Notes: generated from the sequence alone by a model not told the origin. A stretch of 64,000 nucleotides of DNA from Nocardioides sp. BP30 (GCF_029873215.1 NZ_CP123620.1:4214109-4278108); one strand, 5' to 3'. Counted from the first letter of the stretch, positions 16,898-25,654 are shown. Made by a program: numbers and translations.

Positions 16898-17992
16898 TCA
16901 GCCCTGACCGCGCAGTTTGCGACGCCCGAGGTAGGTGGACAGGCCGACGGCGACCAGCAGCGCACCGCCGTTGAAGACGTTGGTCGCCCAGCCGCTGGCG
17001 CCCATCAGGGTCAGACCGCTGACGGCGATCGAGACGAAGATCGCGCTGATCACGGTGCCGACGACGTTGAAGAAGCCGGGGATGATCGCCGTCGCGCCCA
17101 GGAAGACCGCCGCCAGGGCGGGGAAGAGCAGCGTGCCGCCGTCGACGGCCGTCGCGCTGCCCTGCCGGCCGAGCTGCAGGATCCCGGCGAAGCCGGCGAT
17201 GAGCGCGGAGACGACGAACGCCGTCCACACGTTGCGGTCCACGGGTACGCCGACCAGCCGCGCGCTGGTGGCGTTGGAGCCGATCGCGTAGAGCGAGCGG
17301 CCGTAGGGCGTGTGCCGGAAGAAGTACCAGACCACGGCGGCCACGATCAGGACCACGAAGAAGACAGCCGGCAGGTCGAACCAGCGCGAGGAGCCGAACG
17401 AGATCAGCGCCGAGGAGCCGTCGAGGACGAAGGTGCGGCCGTTGCAGTACCAGATGGTCACGCCCGAGAGCAGCGTCGCCATGCCCAGCGTGGTCACGAA
17501 CGGGCTCATCTTGAACGTGGTCACGAACAGGCCGTTGACCACGCCGATCACCAGCGAGACCAGCAGCGGGATGATGATCGCGACGACCAGCGGCAGTCCC
17601 GACTTGGTCTGCAGACCGGCGCACAGCACCGAGGAGAAGACGGCGGTGGAGCCGAGGGAGAAGTCGAAGAAGCCGCTCACCAGCGGGAACAGCGCCGCCA
17701 GGGCCAGCAGCAGCACCACCGCGTTGTTGCCGAGCACGACGTTGAAGTTGTTGATCGTCGGGAACGCGACGCTCGCCGGGTGGGTCACCGAGAAGAAGAT
17801 CGCGACCGCGATGGTGATGAGCACCAGGGCGTAGGCCTCGAGGAAGCGCACCACGCCGCCGCTGCTCAGTGCCGAGGCGGCCGCGTGCCGCGTCGAGCCG
17901 TTCGATCCGGGCGGGGTCGTCGGGGCCGGTTCGGTCGGTTCCGACGGGTTCGTCTGGGCAGACGGGGTGTGCGTCTGCGAGGTGTCGGTCAT
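16898..17992 (-). CDS. Ribose-type (RbsC-like) ABC transporter permease
   Basis: A 364-residue permease of the carbohydrate-uptake type 2 family. A Thr/Pro-rich cytoplasmic tail of about 55 residues precedes some ten hydrophobic segments. Family hallmarks are GFFDFSLGSTAVFSS, FVTTLGMATLLSGV and YGRSLYAIGSNATSARLVGVP. It overlaps the ATPase stop by four bases. The importer operon leads directly into the aromatic catabolic operon on the same strand, so it probably imports the aromatic or a glycosylated precursor rather than ribose. Confidence 0.9.
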   Translation of the reverse strand: MTDTSQTHTPSAQTNPSEPTEPAPTTPPGSNGSTRHAAASALSSGGVVRFLEAYALVLITIAVAIFFSVTHPASVAFPTINNFNVVLGNNAVVLLLALAALFPLVSGFFDFSLGSTAVFSSVLCAGLQTKSGLPLVVAIIIPLLVSLVIGVVNGLFVTTFKMSPFVTTLGMATLLSGVTIWYCNGRTFVLDGSSALISFGSSRWFDLPAVFFVVLIVAAVVWYFFRHTPYGRSLYAIGSNATSARLVGVPVDRNVWTAFVVSALIAGFAGILQLGRQGSATAVDGGTLLFPALAAVFLGATAIIPGFFNVVGTVISAIFVSIAVSGLTLMGASGWATNVFNGGALLVAVGLSTYLGRRKLRGQG

Positions 17993-19620
17993 GCCGGGCT
18001 GCCTTCCGTGTGCTGCTGCGTGGGGTGCATGGGGTGCTGGGACTGGGGTGCTCGCAGGACGAGCGCGGTCAGGTCGTCGACGCTGACCTCGCCGGCCACC
18101 ACCTCGTGGCTGATCCGGCCCTCGCCCAGGACGACGATCCGGTCGCACAGGGCGTGCAGCTCGCTGAGGTCGCTGGACGCGATCAGGACGCAGGCGCCGG
18201 TCTCGGCGGCCGCCTCGCGGATCACCCCGTAGATGTCGGCGCGCGACATCACGTCCACGCCCTGGGTGGGCTCGTCGAGCAGGATCACCTGCGGGTTGCG
18301 CTGGAGCCAGCGGGCGATGACGACCTTCTGCTGGTTGCCCCCCGACATCGAGCTGAACAGCGCCTCGGGTCCGGCGACCTTGATGCCGAACTTCTCGATC
18401 AGCCGCTGGGCGTTGGCCCGCGACTCGCGCCGGCGGATCAGGCCACCGTGCCACAGCCGGTGCAGCACGCTCATGGACAGGTTCTGGTCGGTGGTCAGGT
18501 CGGGGAACGCCGCCTCGTGGGCGCGATCCTCCGGAACCAGGGCGACTCCCGCCCTCATCGCCGCGTCGATGCTGCGCGGCGCGAACGGCGCGCCCGTGAG
18601 CCGCATCTCCCCCGTGGCGGGCCGGACGGCACCGAACGCCATGGACAGCAGGGTGGAGCGACCGGACCCGGCCAGCCCGGCGACCCCGACGATCTCACCG
18701 CGGTGGACGGTCAGGTCGACGCCGGTCAGGGCGCCGCCGCCGATGCCACGGAACTCCAGGACCGGATCGGTCGTCGCGTGGCTGATCGAGCCGGTCGGCC
18801 GCAGGGCGGCGACCGCACGACCCGCCATGATCGCGACGATCTCGTCCTCGGTCGGGTGTGCGTCGACGAGCTCGCCGACCACGACGCCGTCGCGGAAGAT
18901 CGTGAAGTCCTGGGCGACCGAGAGCACCTCCTGCATCCGGTGGCTCACGATCACGAAGGTCTGCCCCGCGTCCGCGCGGCGGCGTACGTGCCCCAGCAGC
19001 TCCTCCGACTCCTTCTTGCCCAGCGATGCCGTCGGCTCGTCGAGCACGACCACGCAGTTGCCGGACTCGTCGTCCTGGAGGGCGCGGGCGATCGCGACCA
19101 GGGTGCGGTCGGCCGGGCGCAGCCGGTTGACCGGCGTCCGCGGACCGCCCTGGATCTCGTACGCCGCGATCAGCTCCGCGACCCGCTTGCGCAGCCGCTT
19201 CCAGTCGATGCCGCCGGCGGCGTTGCGGGGGTAGCCGGCGTCGAGGGCGAAGTTCTCCTCGATGCTGAGGTCGTCGAACAGGCCGAGGTCCTGGTGGACG
19301 AACCGCAGGCCGGCCCGCTCGGCGGTCGCCGGGGTGTAGCCGGCCAGGTCGTAGGACTCTCCGCGGACGTCGAGGTCACCGGAGTCGGCCTGGTAGACCC
19401 CCGCCAGGATCTTGATGGTCGTGCTCTTGCCCGACCCGTTCCCGCCGAGGAGGGCGTGCACGGTGCCGCGCCGGACGGTGAGCGAGGCGTCCTTGAGGAC
19501 CCTGACCGAGCCGAAGCTCTTGTTCAGCCCCGCCACGCGTACCGCTACGTCACCGGCCGCCGGCCGGCCGCCGGCCGGGGAGGTCCCGGCCGCCGCCTGC
19601 TGCGCTTGCGTCGGGACCAC
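17989..19620 (-). CDS. Ribose-type (RbsA-like) ABC transporter ATPase with two nucleotide-binding domains
   Basis: A 543-residue tandem ATPase. Domain 1 has Walker A LLGGNGSGKST and Walker B VVLDEPTAS, but the signature region reads LRPADRTLVAIARAL instead of LSGGQ. Domain 2 has GLAGSGRST in place of Walker A (Lys to Arg, usual in this family), the intact signature MSGGNQQK, and Walker B LLDEPTQGVDV. The likely start is a GTG at 19620, two bases after the stop of the binding protein, with AAGG upstream. It powers the importer formed with the permease at 16898-17992. Each composite site pairs one strong and one degenerate motif, as in other RbsA-type proteins. Confidence 0.9.
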   Translation of the reverse strand: MVPTQAQQAAAGTSPAGGRPAAGDVAVRVAGLNKSFGSVRVLKDASLTVRRGTVHALLGGNGSGKSTTIKILAGVYQADSGDLDVRGESYDLAGYTPATAERAGLRFVHQDLGLFDDLSIEENFALDAGYPRNAAGGIDWKRLRKRVAELIAAYEIQGGPRTPVNRLRPADRTLVAIARALQDDESGNCVVVLDEPTASLGKKESEELLGHVRRRADAGQTFVIVSHRMQEVLSVAQDFTIFRDGVVVGELVDAHPTEDEIVAIMAGRAVAALRPTGSISHATTDPVLEFRGIGGGALTGVDLTVHRGEIVGVAGLAGSGRSTLLSMAFGAVRPATGEMRLTGAPFAPRSIDAAMRAGVALVPEDRAHEAAFPDLTTDQNLSMSVLHRLWHGGLIRRRESRANAQRLIEKFGIKVAGPEALFSSMSGGNQQKVVIARWLQRNPQVILLDEPTQGVDVMSRADIYGVIREAAAETGACVLIASSDLSELHALCDRIVVLGEGRISHEVVAGEVSVDDLTALVLRAPQSQHPMHPTQQHTEGSPA

Positions 19621-19622
19621 GA

Positions 19623-20840
19623 TCAGGCCTTGCCCCACGAGGTCAGGAACGCCGACTTCCAGTCGACCGAACCCTGGTAGGCGCCGGACTTCGGCAGGTT
19701 GTGGTCCGCGTCGACGGCCTGGATCTCCTCGCCGATGTCGACCGGCTTCTGACCGGCGAGCACCCGGATGGCGGTGTCGATGGATCCCCAGGCACCCCAT
19801 TCCTGGGCCTGCGGAGTCGCGCCGAGCTTGATCCCGTTCTGGGTGCCCTTGCGGATCAGGTCCATGGTCGAGGCGTCGGACTGACCGCCGACCACGATCG
19901 TCAGGTTCTTGCGCCCCGAGGAGACGATCGCCTGGTACAGCCCGGCGTTGAGCCAGCCACCGACAGGGACCTGCAGGACGTTGACGTCGGGGTGGGCCAG
20001 CAGCGCGGTCGTCACCTTCTGTACGAACGAGCCGTCGGCCGTCTCCGGGTCGGAGATGTCGATGTTCTGCTCGACCGAGCCACCTCCGAGCTTCTTCAGC
20101 TCGGCGTTGAAGCCGTCGGTGATCCACTGGCCCCAGCTGTTGGTCGAGGCGGTCAGGGTGATCGCCTTCACGTCGCCGCCGTTCTGCCCGTAGGCCCAGT
20201 CCGCGCCGAACTGACCGAAGGTGTTCCATTCCTGCACGCCGGTGTAGCCGCTGACCCACGGTCGCTCGGAAGCCCACAGGGCCGGCTTGCAGTCGTCGGG
20301 ACCGCCGCCGCCGACGACGGTGATGCCGGCCTTCTTGGCCTCCTGGAAGGCAGCCTGGGCGGCCTGGCAGTCGAAGCCGACCGGCACGATCACGTTGGCG
20401 CCGCCCGCGATCGCCTGGCGGATGGCCGCGGCGAAGCCGTCGGGGCTCAGCTTGCCGTCGGCCATGTGGGCCGACCAGCCGGCCGCCTTGGCGGCATCCA
20501 TCATCGCCTGGGTCGGCGCCGAGCAGCTGGAGACCGCCTGGCCGCAGGAGATGACGTAGAAGTTGACGCCGGCCTTGGGCGTGACCTTCGGCAGGTTCGC
20601 CAGGTCCGAGCCCAGGCCCTTGTAGGCCGTGGCCAGCGCGGTCTGAGCGGCGGCGTCGACCGTCGTGGAGGTCGAGTCCGACGCGCTCGTGCTGTTCGAG
20701 CCCGAGCTGCCGCAGCCGACCAGCGTCGTACCGGCGAGGGCGACGACGGCGCCGAGGGCGGCGAGTCTGGCCGCCCGGCGGCCGCTCCGCAGCCAGGTCG
20801 GCCGCGTGGTGCGGCTGTCTGTGCTGAGGTGTTGGCTCAT
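19623..20840 (-). CDS. Periplasmic-binding-protein-type lipoprotein of a ribose-type importer
   Basis: A 405-residue substrate-binding lipoprotein. Twin Arg residues and a hydrophobic stretch lead to the lipobox TTLVGC with Cys43, then a Ser/Thr linker. The mature part is a type I periplasmic binding fold (FYVISCGQAVSSCSAP, GGANVIVPVGFDCQ, VVGGGGPDDCKPALW). At least four cysteines in the mature part could form disulphides. The ATG at 20840 has GAAGGAG upstream, and the gene is first in its operon. Two palindromes lie 117-167 bases upstream in the divergent promoter region. The ligand is unknown; the catabolic context favours an aromatic compound or aromatic glycoside. Confidence 0.9.
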   Translation of the reverse strand: MSQHLSTDSRTTRPTWLRSGRRAARLAALGAVVALAGTTLVGCGSSGSNSTSASDSTSTTVDAAAQTALATAYKGLGSDLANLPKVTPKAGVNFYVISCGQAVSSCSAPTQAMMDAAKAAGWSAHMADGKLSPDGFAAAIRQAIAGGANVIVPVGFDCQAAQAAFQEAKKAGITVVGGGGPDDCKPALWASERPWVSGYTGVQEWNTFGQFGADWAYGQNGGDVKAITLTASTNSWGQWITDGFNAELKKLGGGSVEQNIDISDPETADGSFVQKVTTALLAHPDVNVLQVPVGGWLNAGLYQAIVSSGRKNLTIVVGGQSDASTMDLIRKGTQNGIKLGATPQAQEWGAWGSIDTAIRVLAGQKPVDIGEEIQAVDADHNLPKSGAYQGSVDWKSAFLTSWGKA

Positions 20841-20955
20841 TTCTGCTCCTTCGTGAACGGACGGCACGCGTCGCCGCCTCCCATCCGAGACCGTGTGACT
20901 GAGGTCACTCACCGAAGAGTGACCCAGCCCGACGGCGGAGGGGAAAACGTCCGTG

Positions 20956-20972
20956 CGAATGCCTGGCATTCG
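20956..20972. promoter_or_regulatory. Perfect palindrome CGAATGCCTGGCATTCG in the divergent promoter region
   Basis: A 17-base inverted repeat with 8-base arms around a single T, between the importer operon (start 20840, minus) and the flavin monooxygenase (start 21076, plus). It shares the core ATGCCTGGCAT with the site 37 bases away. Its symmetry and placement fit an operator for a dimeric regulator. It does not fit the T-N11-A pattern of LysR boxes. Confidence 0.65.
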
Positions 20973-20994
20973 TCCCGACCGGGGCGTCGGGGGC

Positions 20995-21007
20995 GATGCC
21001 TGGCATC
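20995..21007. promoter_or_regulatory. Palindrome GATGCCTGGCATC in the divergent promoter region
   Basis: A 13-base inverted repeat with 6-base arms around a T, centred 37 bases from the palindrome at 20956-20972 and 69 bases before the flavin monooxygenase ATG. The near-copy at 16876-16888 includes the same downstream AGCGCG. It probably acts with the first site in co-operative binding. Confidence 0.62.
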
Positions 21008-21075
21008 AGCGCGGGCGGGGTTCCGCGTCCGGCGGCCGAACGGTTTCCTGTGACCGAAGACACAAAGGAGGCCCC

Positions 21076-22212
21076 ATGTCCGAGTCCCGCACCAGCCGGG
21101 TCCTGATCGTCGGCGGTGGCATCACCGGCGGCGTGCTCGCCCTCGCGCTGGCACAGCGCGGCGTCGAGGTCGTGCTCGTCGACCTGCGCGACACCCTGCG
21201 CGGTGTCGGTCACGGCATCACCCTGCAGGGCAACGCCCTGAAGGCGTTCCGCGCGGTCGGGATCTACGACCGCCTCGCCGAACGCGCCTACCCGTTCGAC
21301 AAGCTGCGGCTGCGCGGCGCCGACGGCACGCTGTTGGCCGAGATCGCCACGCCGCCGATGGGCGGACCCGGACTGCCCGGCACGATGGGCGCCGTGCGCG
21401 GTGACATCGCCGACATCCTCGCCGAGGAGGTGGTCGCCGCGGGCGTCGACGTACGGCTCGGGACGACGCTGACCCGTTTCGAGGACGCCGGCGACGCTGT
21501 CACCGTCACCCTCTCCGACGGAACCACCGAGACCGTCGACCTGCTCGTCGGGGCCGACGGCATCCGCTCGAAGGTGCGCGGGATGATGGGCATCGAGACC
21601 GAGCCCAGGCCGGTGGGGATGGGCATCTGGCGCACCGTCGCCAAGCGTCCCGCCCAGATGGACTGCTCGGAGATGTACTACGGCGGCCCGAAGTTCAAGG
21701 CCGGCTACACCCCGATCTCCGATGACCTCTGCTACGCCTTCCTGCTGGAGGAGAACCTCGACCGCTCCTACGTGGGCGAGGGCGCCCGCGGCAAGGAGCT
21801 CAAGGAACGCGGTCGCGGGTACGGCGGAACCTGGGGCGAGGTGCGCGACAGCCTCGCCGACGACGCCCTGGTCAACTACCAGTGGATCGAGGCGATCTGC
21901 GTCGACGAGCCGTGGTACCGCGGCCGGGTGATCATCGTCGGCGACGCCGCCCACGCCTGCCCGCCGCTGATCGCCCAGGGCGCCGCGATGTGTGCGGAGG
22001 ACGCTGTCGTCCTGGCGGAGATGCTCACCGACGGCGACAAGATCGACGACGTCCTGCCGGCGTTCTGGCAGCGCCGCTTCCCCCGCGTGAAGATGGTCCT
22101 GGACAACTCGCTCAAGCTCGCCGAGTGGGAGATCCACCCCGGCGTCGACCCGGACGAGAACCCGGGGCGGCTGATGGGTGAGACCCTCGGCGCGCTGGTG
22201 GCGCCGGCGTGA
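21076..22212 (+). CDS. FAD-dependent aromatic-ring monooxygenase (class A flavoprotein)
   Basis: A 378-residue flavin hydroxylase related to p-hydroxybenzoate/UbiH-type enzymes. It has the FAD Rossmann motif VLIVGGGITGG at the start, the DG motif LLVGADGIRSK, and the GD motif GRVIIVGDAAHACPP in the C-terminal half. It would hydroxylate a phenolic ring with NAD(P)H and oxygen. AAAGGAG lies six bases before the ATG. It diverges from the importer operon across the palindrome pair and overlaps the next gene by GTGA. It may prepare the diphenol that the extradiol dioxygenase cleaves. Confidence 0.9.
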   Translation: MSESRTSRVLIVGGGITGGVLALALAQRGVEVVLVDLRDTLRGVGHGITLQGNALKAFRAVGIYDRLAERAYPFDKLRLRGADGTLLAEIATPPMGGPGLPGTMGAVRGDIADILAEEVVAAGVDVRLGTTLTRFEDAGDAVTVTLSDGTTETVDLLVGADGIRSKVRGMMGIETEPRPVGMGIWRTVAKRPAQMDCSEMYYGGPKFKAGYTPISDDLCYAFLLEENLDRSYVGEGARGKELKERGRGYGGTWGEVRDSLADDALVNYQWIEAICVDEPWYRGRVIIVGDAAHACPPLIAQGAAMCAEDAVVLAEMLTDGDKIDDVLPAFWQRRFPRVKMVLDNSLKLAEWEIHPGVDPDENPGRLMGETLGALVAPA

Positions 22213-23609
22213 GCGCCGGTGCGAGTGCCGGTGCGAGTGCCGAGGGCCGAACGTTCGACGGGCAACTGATCCTGCGCGGTGAGCCGGGCTTCGAGGAGGC
22301 CCGCGTCGACCGGATCTTCAACCGCCGGCTCAGCGACCGCTCCCCCGCGGCAGTGCTGCGGGTGGCCAGTGAGCGCGACGTGGTCGAGGGCGTGCGGCTG
22401 GCCCGCGAGCGCGGCTGGAGGGTGGCGGTCCGCTCCGGCGGCCACAGCTGGGCGCAGTGGTCGGTGCGCGACGACGCGCTCGTGCTCGACCTCGGCGCGC
22501 TCAAGGAGATGGCGTACGACGAGGCGACCGGCATCGTCACCGCCTCACCAGCGGTCCAGGGCGGCAGCGAGCTCGGCCCCTACCTCGCCGAGCGCGGCCG
22601 GTTCTTCGTCGGCGGTCACTGCCCCACCGTCGGCATCGGCGGCTTCCTGCTCCAGGGCGGCCAGGGCTGGAACGCCCGTGGCTGGGGCTGGGCGGCGGAG
22701 TACGTCGAGGCCATCGACGTGGTCACCGCCGAGGGCGAGCTGGTCCGTGCCGACGCGACCCGGAACGCCGACCTCTACTGGGCCGCGCGCGGCGCCGGGC
22801 CGGGCTTCTTCGGCGTCGTCACCCGGTTCCACCTCCGCACCCGGCCACACCCCGGCTACCTCGCGCACACCGTCCAGGCCTTCGGTCTCGACGACTTCGA
22901 CGAGGTGATGACCTGGCTGCACGAGACGCATGCGAGCATCGCCGGCACCGTCGAGATCGTGGCGCTGACCATGACCGACCCGCACCTCTCCCCCGACCCG
23001 GTGCTCCTGGTCACCGGCGTGGCGATGGTCGACGACGAGCGGGAGGCGGACGCGGCGCTGGCGCCGTTCCGGGACAACCCGGCACTCGACCGGGCCCTGC
23101 TGGTGGTGGACGCGGAGCCGACGACGTTCGACGCCGAGCGGGCCCAACAGATCCTGGCCAACCCGGAGGGTCACCGCTGGGTCGTCGACAACGCCTGGCT
23201 CTCCGGGACCGCCGCCGAGGTGGTGCCTGCGATGCGCCGGGCCTACACCACGCTGCCGAACGAGAAGGCGTTCACCATCTGGTTCAGCATGGCGCCGCTA
23301 CGCGAGCTGCCGGACATGGCGTTCTCGGTCCAGTCCGAGATCTACCTGGCGTCCTACGTCCTGTGGGAGGACCCGGCCGAGGACGCCGCGCACCGCGCCT
23401 GGCTGGACCGCGCGATGGCCGACCTCGAGCCGGTCACGGTGGGTCAGTACCTCGGCGACAGCGACCTCGCCCACCGGCAGCTGCGGTTCCTCTCCGACGA
23501 GTCGTGGGAGCGGTTGGGCCGGATCCGCGCCGAGCGGGACCCCGACGGCCTGTTCGTGGGCTACCTCGCCGGCCCGGAGGGGGCAGCGAACGCGAACCAC
23601 TGGCAGTGA
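22209..23609 (+). CDS. BBE-like FAD-linked oxidase with predicted bicovalent flavin
   Basis: A 466-residue oxidoreductase of the berberine-bridge/6-hydroxynicotine oxidase family. The FAD-binding half has RSGGHSW with His79 and GGHCPTVGIGG with Cys138, the two positions that bind FAD through histidyl and cysteinyl links in bicovalent members. The C-terminal end PEGAANANHW matches the BBE C-terminal segment (usually NPxNxFRxxQ-like, here variant). There is no signal peptide, so it is cytoplasmic. Its GTG start overlaps the monooxygenase stop (GTGA). It would oxidise an alcohol, amine or C-H bond of the substrate with oxygen as acceptor. The substrate is unknown. Confidence 0.86.
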   Translation: MSAGASAGASAEGRTFDGQLILRGEPGFEEARVDRIFNRRLSDRSPAAVLRVASERDVVEGVRLARERGWRVAVRSGGHSWAQWSVRDDALVLDLGALKEMAYDEATGIVTASPAVQGGSELGPYLAERGRFFVGGHCPTVGIGGFLLQGGQGWNARGWGWAAEYVEAIDVVTAEGELVRADATRNADLYWAARGAGPGFFGVVTRFHLRTRPHPGYLAHTVQAFGLDDFDEVMTWLHETHASIAGTVEIVALTMTDPHLSPDPVLLVTGVAMVDDEREADAALAPFRDNPALDRALLVVDAEPTTFDAERAQQILANPEGHRWVVDNAWLSGTAAEVVPAMRRAYTTLPNEKAFTIWFSMAPLRELPDMAFSVQSEIYLASYVLWEDPAEDAAHRAWLDRAMADLEPVTVGQYLGDSDLAHRQLRFLSDESWERLGRIRAERDPDGLFVGYLAGPEGAANANHWQ

Positions 23610-23682
23610 CACCTCCCAGCCGTCGGCGAGCTGACCATCCGCTCAACACGACCCGGCTCCCCCTGGCGGGGCGAACGATCGT

Positions 23683-24603
23683 TCAGCCGGCGGGGGTGAG
23701 CTCCGCGCCGACCGCCTCCAGCCGGCCGAACAGCCATCGATAGGCGGGATCGGCGAGCCGGTGCTCGGCGAACCAGTAGCCCTCGGCGAGCAGCACCTCG
23801 CCGAACGGCGGCTCCACCATCACCAGCGGTCCGTCCGGGCGGGCGTGGAGACGGCCCAGCATCTCGGGCACCACGGCGAACATGTCGGTGCCCTCGATGA
23901 CGAAGGGCAACGGCAGGAAGCCGAAGACCTGCAGCACCGGCCGGTGCTCGATGTGCAGCTCGCCGAAGACCCTGTCGACAGGGGTGAGCACGCCGGCGCC
24001 GAAGGAACCGGCGGCGTACGGCAGGGCGCGCAGGTCGTCGATGCTCAGCGCGCCGTCGCGCAGCCGCGGATTGCGCCGGTCGACCAGCACCACCATCCGG
24101 TCGGTCCACAACGGTCGCGAGACGCCCTGGAAGCCGAAGCCCATCGGTGCGACCACGGCGTCGTGGTCCACCAGGAGCCGCTCGGACAGGTGCGACCCGG
24201 AGCCGAGGTTCCCGATCGTCAGGCGTACGCCGGGAGCGTCGGCCTCCACCAGCCGCACCAGCGGCTCGTGGATCGCGGCGATCGCGTAGTCACTCATCAC
24301 CAGTCGGAACGTGCGCCTGCTGGTGCTCGGATCGAAGGCGTCCTCCAGGTCGAGCGCCACCCCGACCAGCCGGACCGCCTGCTGCACCTCGGGCAGCAGG
24401 TCCCGAGCGAACGGCGTCAGCTCGTACTCGCGTCCCGCCCGGACCAGCAGCTCGTCGTCGAAGCGCCGCCGCAGCCGCGCCAGCGCCGCGCTCATCGCCG
24501 GCTGGCTGAGGCTGAGCCGGTGCCCGGCTCGGGTGACGTTGCCCTCCTCGAGCAGCACCTTCAGCGGGAGCAGCAGGTTGAGGTCGGTGCCACCCAGCGC
24601 CAT
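23683..24603 (-). CDS. LysR-family transcriptional regulator (divergent pair, left)
   Basis: A 306-residue LysR regulator. The helix-turn-helix spans about 10-65 (LKVLLEEGNVTRAGHRLSLS then QPAMSAALARLRRRFDDELL), followed by a periplasmic-type effector domain. The sequence DELLVRAGREYELTP places it in the NodD/LinR-like branch. It is divergent from a paralogue whose start is 55 bases away. It ends 73 bases from the BBE-like gene, tail to tail. It probably regulates part of the surrounding catabolic cluster, or its paralogue. Confidence 0.9.
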   Translation of the reverse strand: MALGGTDLNLLLPLKVLLEEGNVTRAGHRLSLSQPAMSAALARLRRRFDDELLVRAGREYELTPFARDLLPEVQQAVRLVGVALDLEDAFDPSTSRRTFRLVMSDYAIAAIHEPLVRLVEADAPGVRLTIGNLGSGSHLSERLLVDHDAVVAPMGFGFQGVSRPLWTDRMVVLVDRRNPRLRDGALSIDDLRALPYAAGSFGAGVLTPVDRVFGELHIEHRPVLQVFGFLPLPFVIEGTDMFAVVPEMLGRLHARPDGPLVMVEPPFGEVLLAEGYWFAEHRLADPAYRWLFGRLEAVGAELTPAG

Positions 24604-24658
24604 GTCGTGTCTTCTCTTCCCTCGGCGCCCGGGAGCGGGCGGTGACGACTAGAGTTCC

Positions 24659-25621
24659 ATGGCCATGGTCACACAGGAGCCCGGGACCCGGGAGCGGCTG
24701 CGCGAGGTCGACGCCAACCTCCTCTTCGCGTTGCACGCGCTGCTCGAGGAGCGCAACCTCACCCGTGCCGGTGAGCGCCTGATGATGAGCCAGCCCGCGA
24801 TGAGCGGCGCCCTGACCCGGCTGCGCAAGCACTTCGACGACGAGCTGCTGGTCCGCTCCGGCCGCGGGTTCGAGCTGACCCCGACCGCCGAGCGGTTGCG
24901 TCCCGCGGTCACCGACGCCGTCGAGGCGGCCGAGGCCCTGCTGGGGACCGAACGCGCCTTCTCCCCCGCCACGAGCGCCAAGCGCTTCGCGGTGAGCATG
25001 TCGGAGTATGCGATGACCGTGCTGGCCGAGCCGTTGGCGCGGATCCTGACCGAGCTGGCCCCGGCCTGCTCGATCACCCTCGACCCGCTGGACCTGGACC
25101 GTGAGCAGATCGACGCGCAGCTGATGCGCCGCGACCTCATCATCGCGCCGCTCGGCTTCGACTTCCCGGGGCGCTCCCAGCCGGTGTCCACCGACGAGCT
25201 GGTGTGCCTGGTCGATCGGCAGCATCCGCGGCTGCGCGACGGCGCGCTGAGCCTGCAGGACCTGCACGAGATGCAGCACGCCGTGGCCGAGTTCACCGCG
25301 GCCGGCCCGGTCAGGCGTCCGCTCGAGGTCGAGCTGGAGCGCCACGGCATCGCCGATCGCAACGTGCTGGTCCGGGTGCGCAGCCTCCTGACGCTGCCGT
25401 TCGCCGTCGCCGGCACGGACATGTGCTGCTTCGTGCCGTCCCGGCTGGCCAAGCGCTGCCTGGACATGTTGAACCTGACAGCCGCCCGCACCCCGCTCGG
25501 CCCGGTGCGGATCACCGAGGCGGCCCACTGGCATCCGCGCCGGGAGAACGATCCGTCGGTGGTCTGGCTGCGCCAGCTCCTGTACGACGTCGCCGTCACC
25601 GTGGAGGACCAGCACCCCTGA
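24659..25621 (+). CDS. LysR-family transcriptional regulator (divergent pair, right)
   Basis: A 320-residue LysR regulator paralogous to the protein at 23683-24603. The two share the block SQPAMS, then RLR, F and DELLVR in the DNA-binding domain, and LVDRQHPRLRDGALSLQDL-like text in the effector domain. Its start could be the ATG at 24659 or 24665; neither has a strong ribosome-binding site. The 55-base divergent gap must hold both promoters. The MBL-fold operon follows 115 bases downstream on the same strand. Confidence 0.89.
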   Translation: MAMVTQEPGTRERLREVDANLLFALHALLEERNLTRAGERLMMSQPAMSGALTRLRKHFDDELLVRSGRGFELTPTAERLRPAVTDAVEAAEALLGTERAFSPATSAKRFAVSMSEYAMTVLAEPLARILTELAPACSITLDPLDLDREQIDAQLMRRDLIIAPLGFDFPGRSQPVSTDELVCLVDRQHPRLRDGALSLQDLHEMQHAVAEFTAAGPVRRPLEVELERHGIADRNVLVRVRSLLTLPFAVAGTDMCCFVPSRLAKRCLDMLNLTAARTPLGPVRITEAAHWHPRRENDPSVVWLRQLLYDVAVTVEDQHP

Positions 25622-25641
25622 GCCGCCCCGCGGCTCCCGCC

Positions 25642-25654
25642 GATGCCAGTGATC
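25642..25654. promoter_or_regulatory. Weak match to the cluster palindrome, GATGCCAGTGATC
   Basis: This matches 10 of 13 positions of GATGCCTGGCATC and lies 83 bases before the GTG start of the MBL-fold gene. The arms GCCAG and CTGGC around it also form a looser inverted repeat. It may be a degenerate fourth site of the same regulator or chance in GC-rich DNA. Confidence 0.3.

Noticed and set aside
23673..23684. Palindrome GAACGATCGTTC as an operator
   Set aside because: It overlaps the stop codon of the left LysR gene between convergent genes. It has no partner sites and is more likely a weak terminator or chance.
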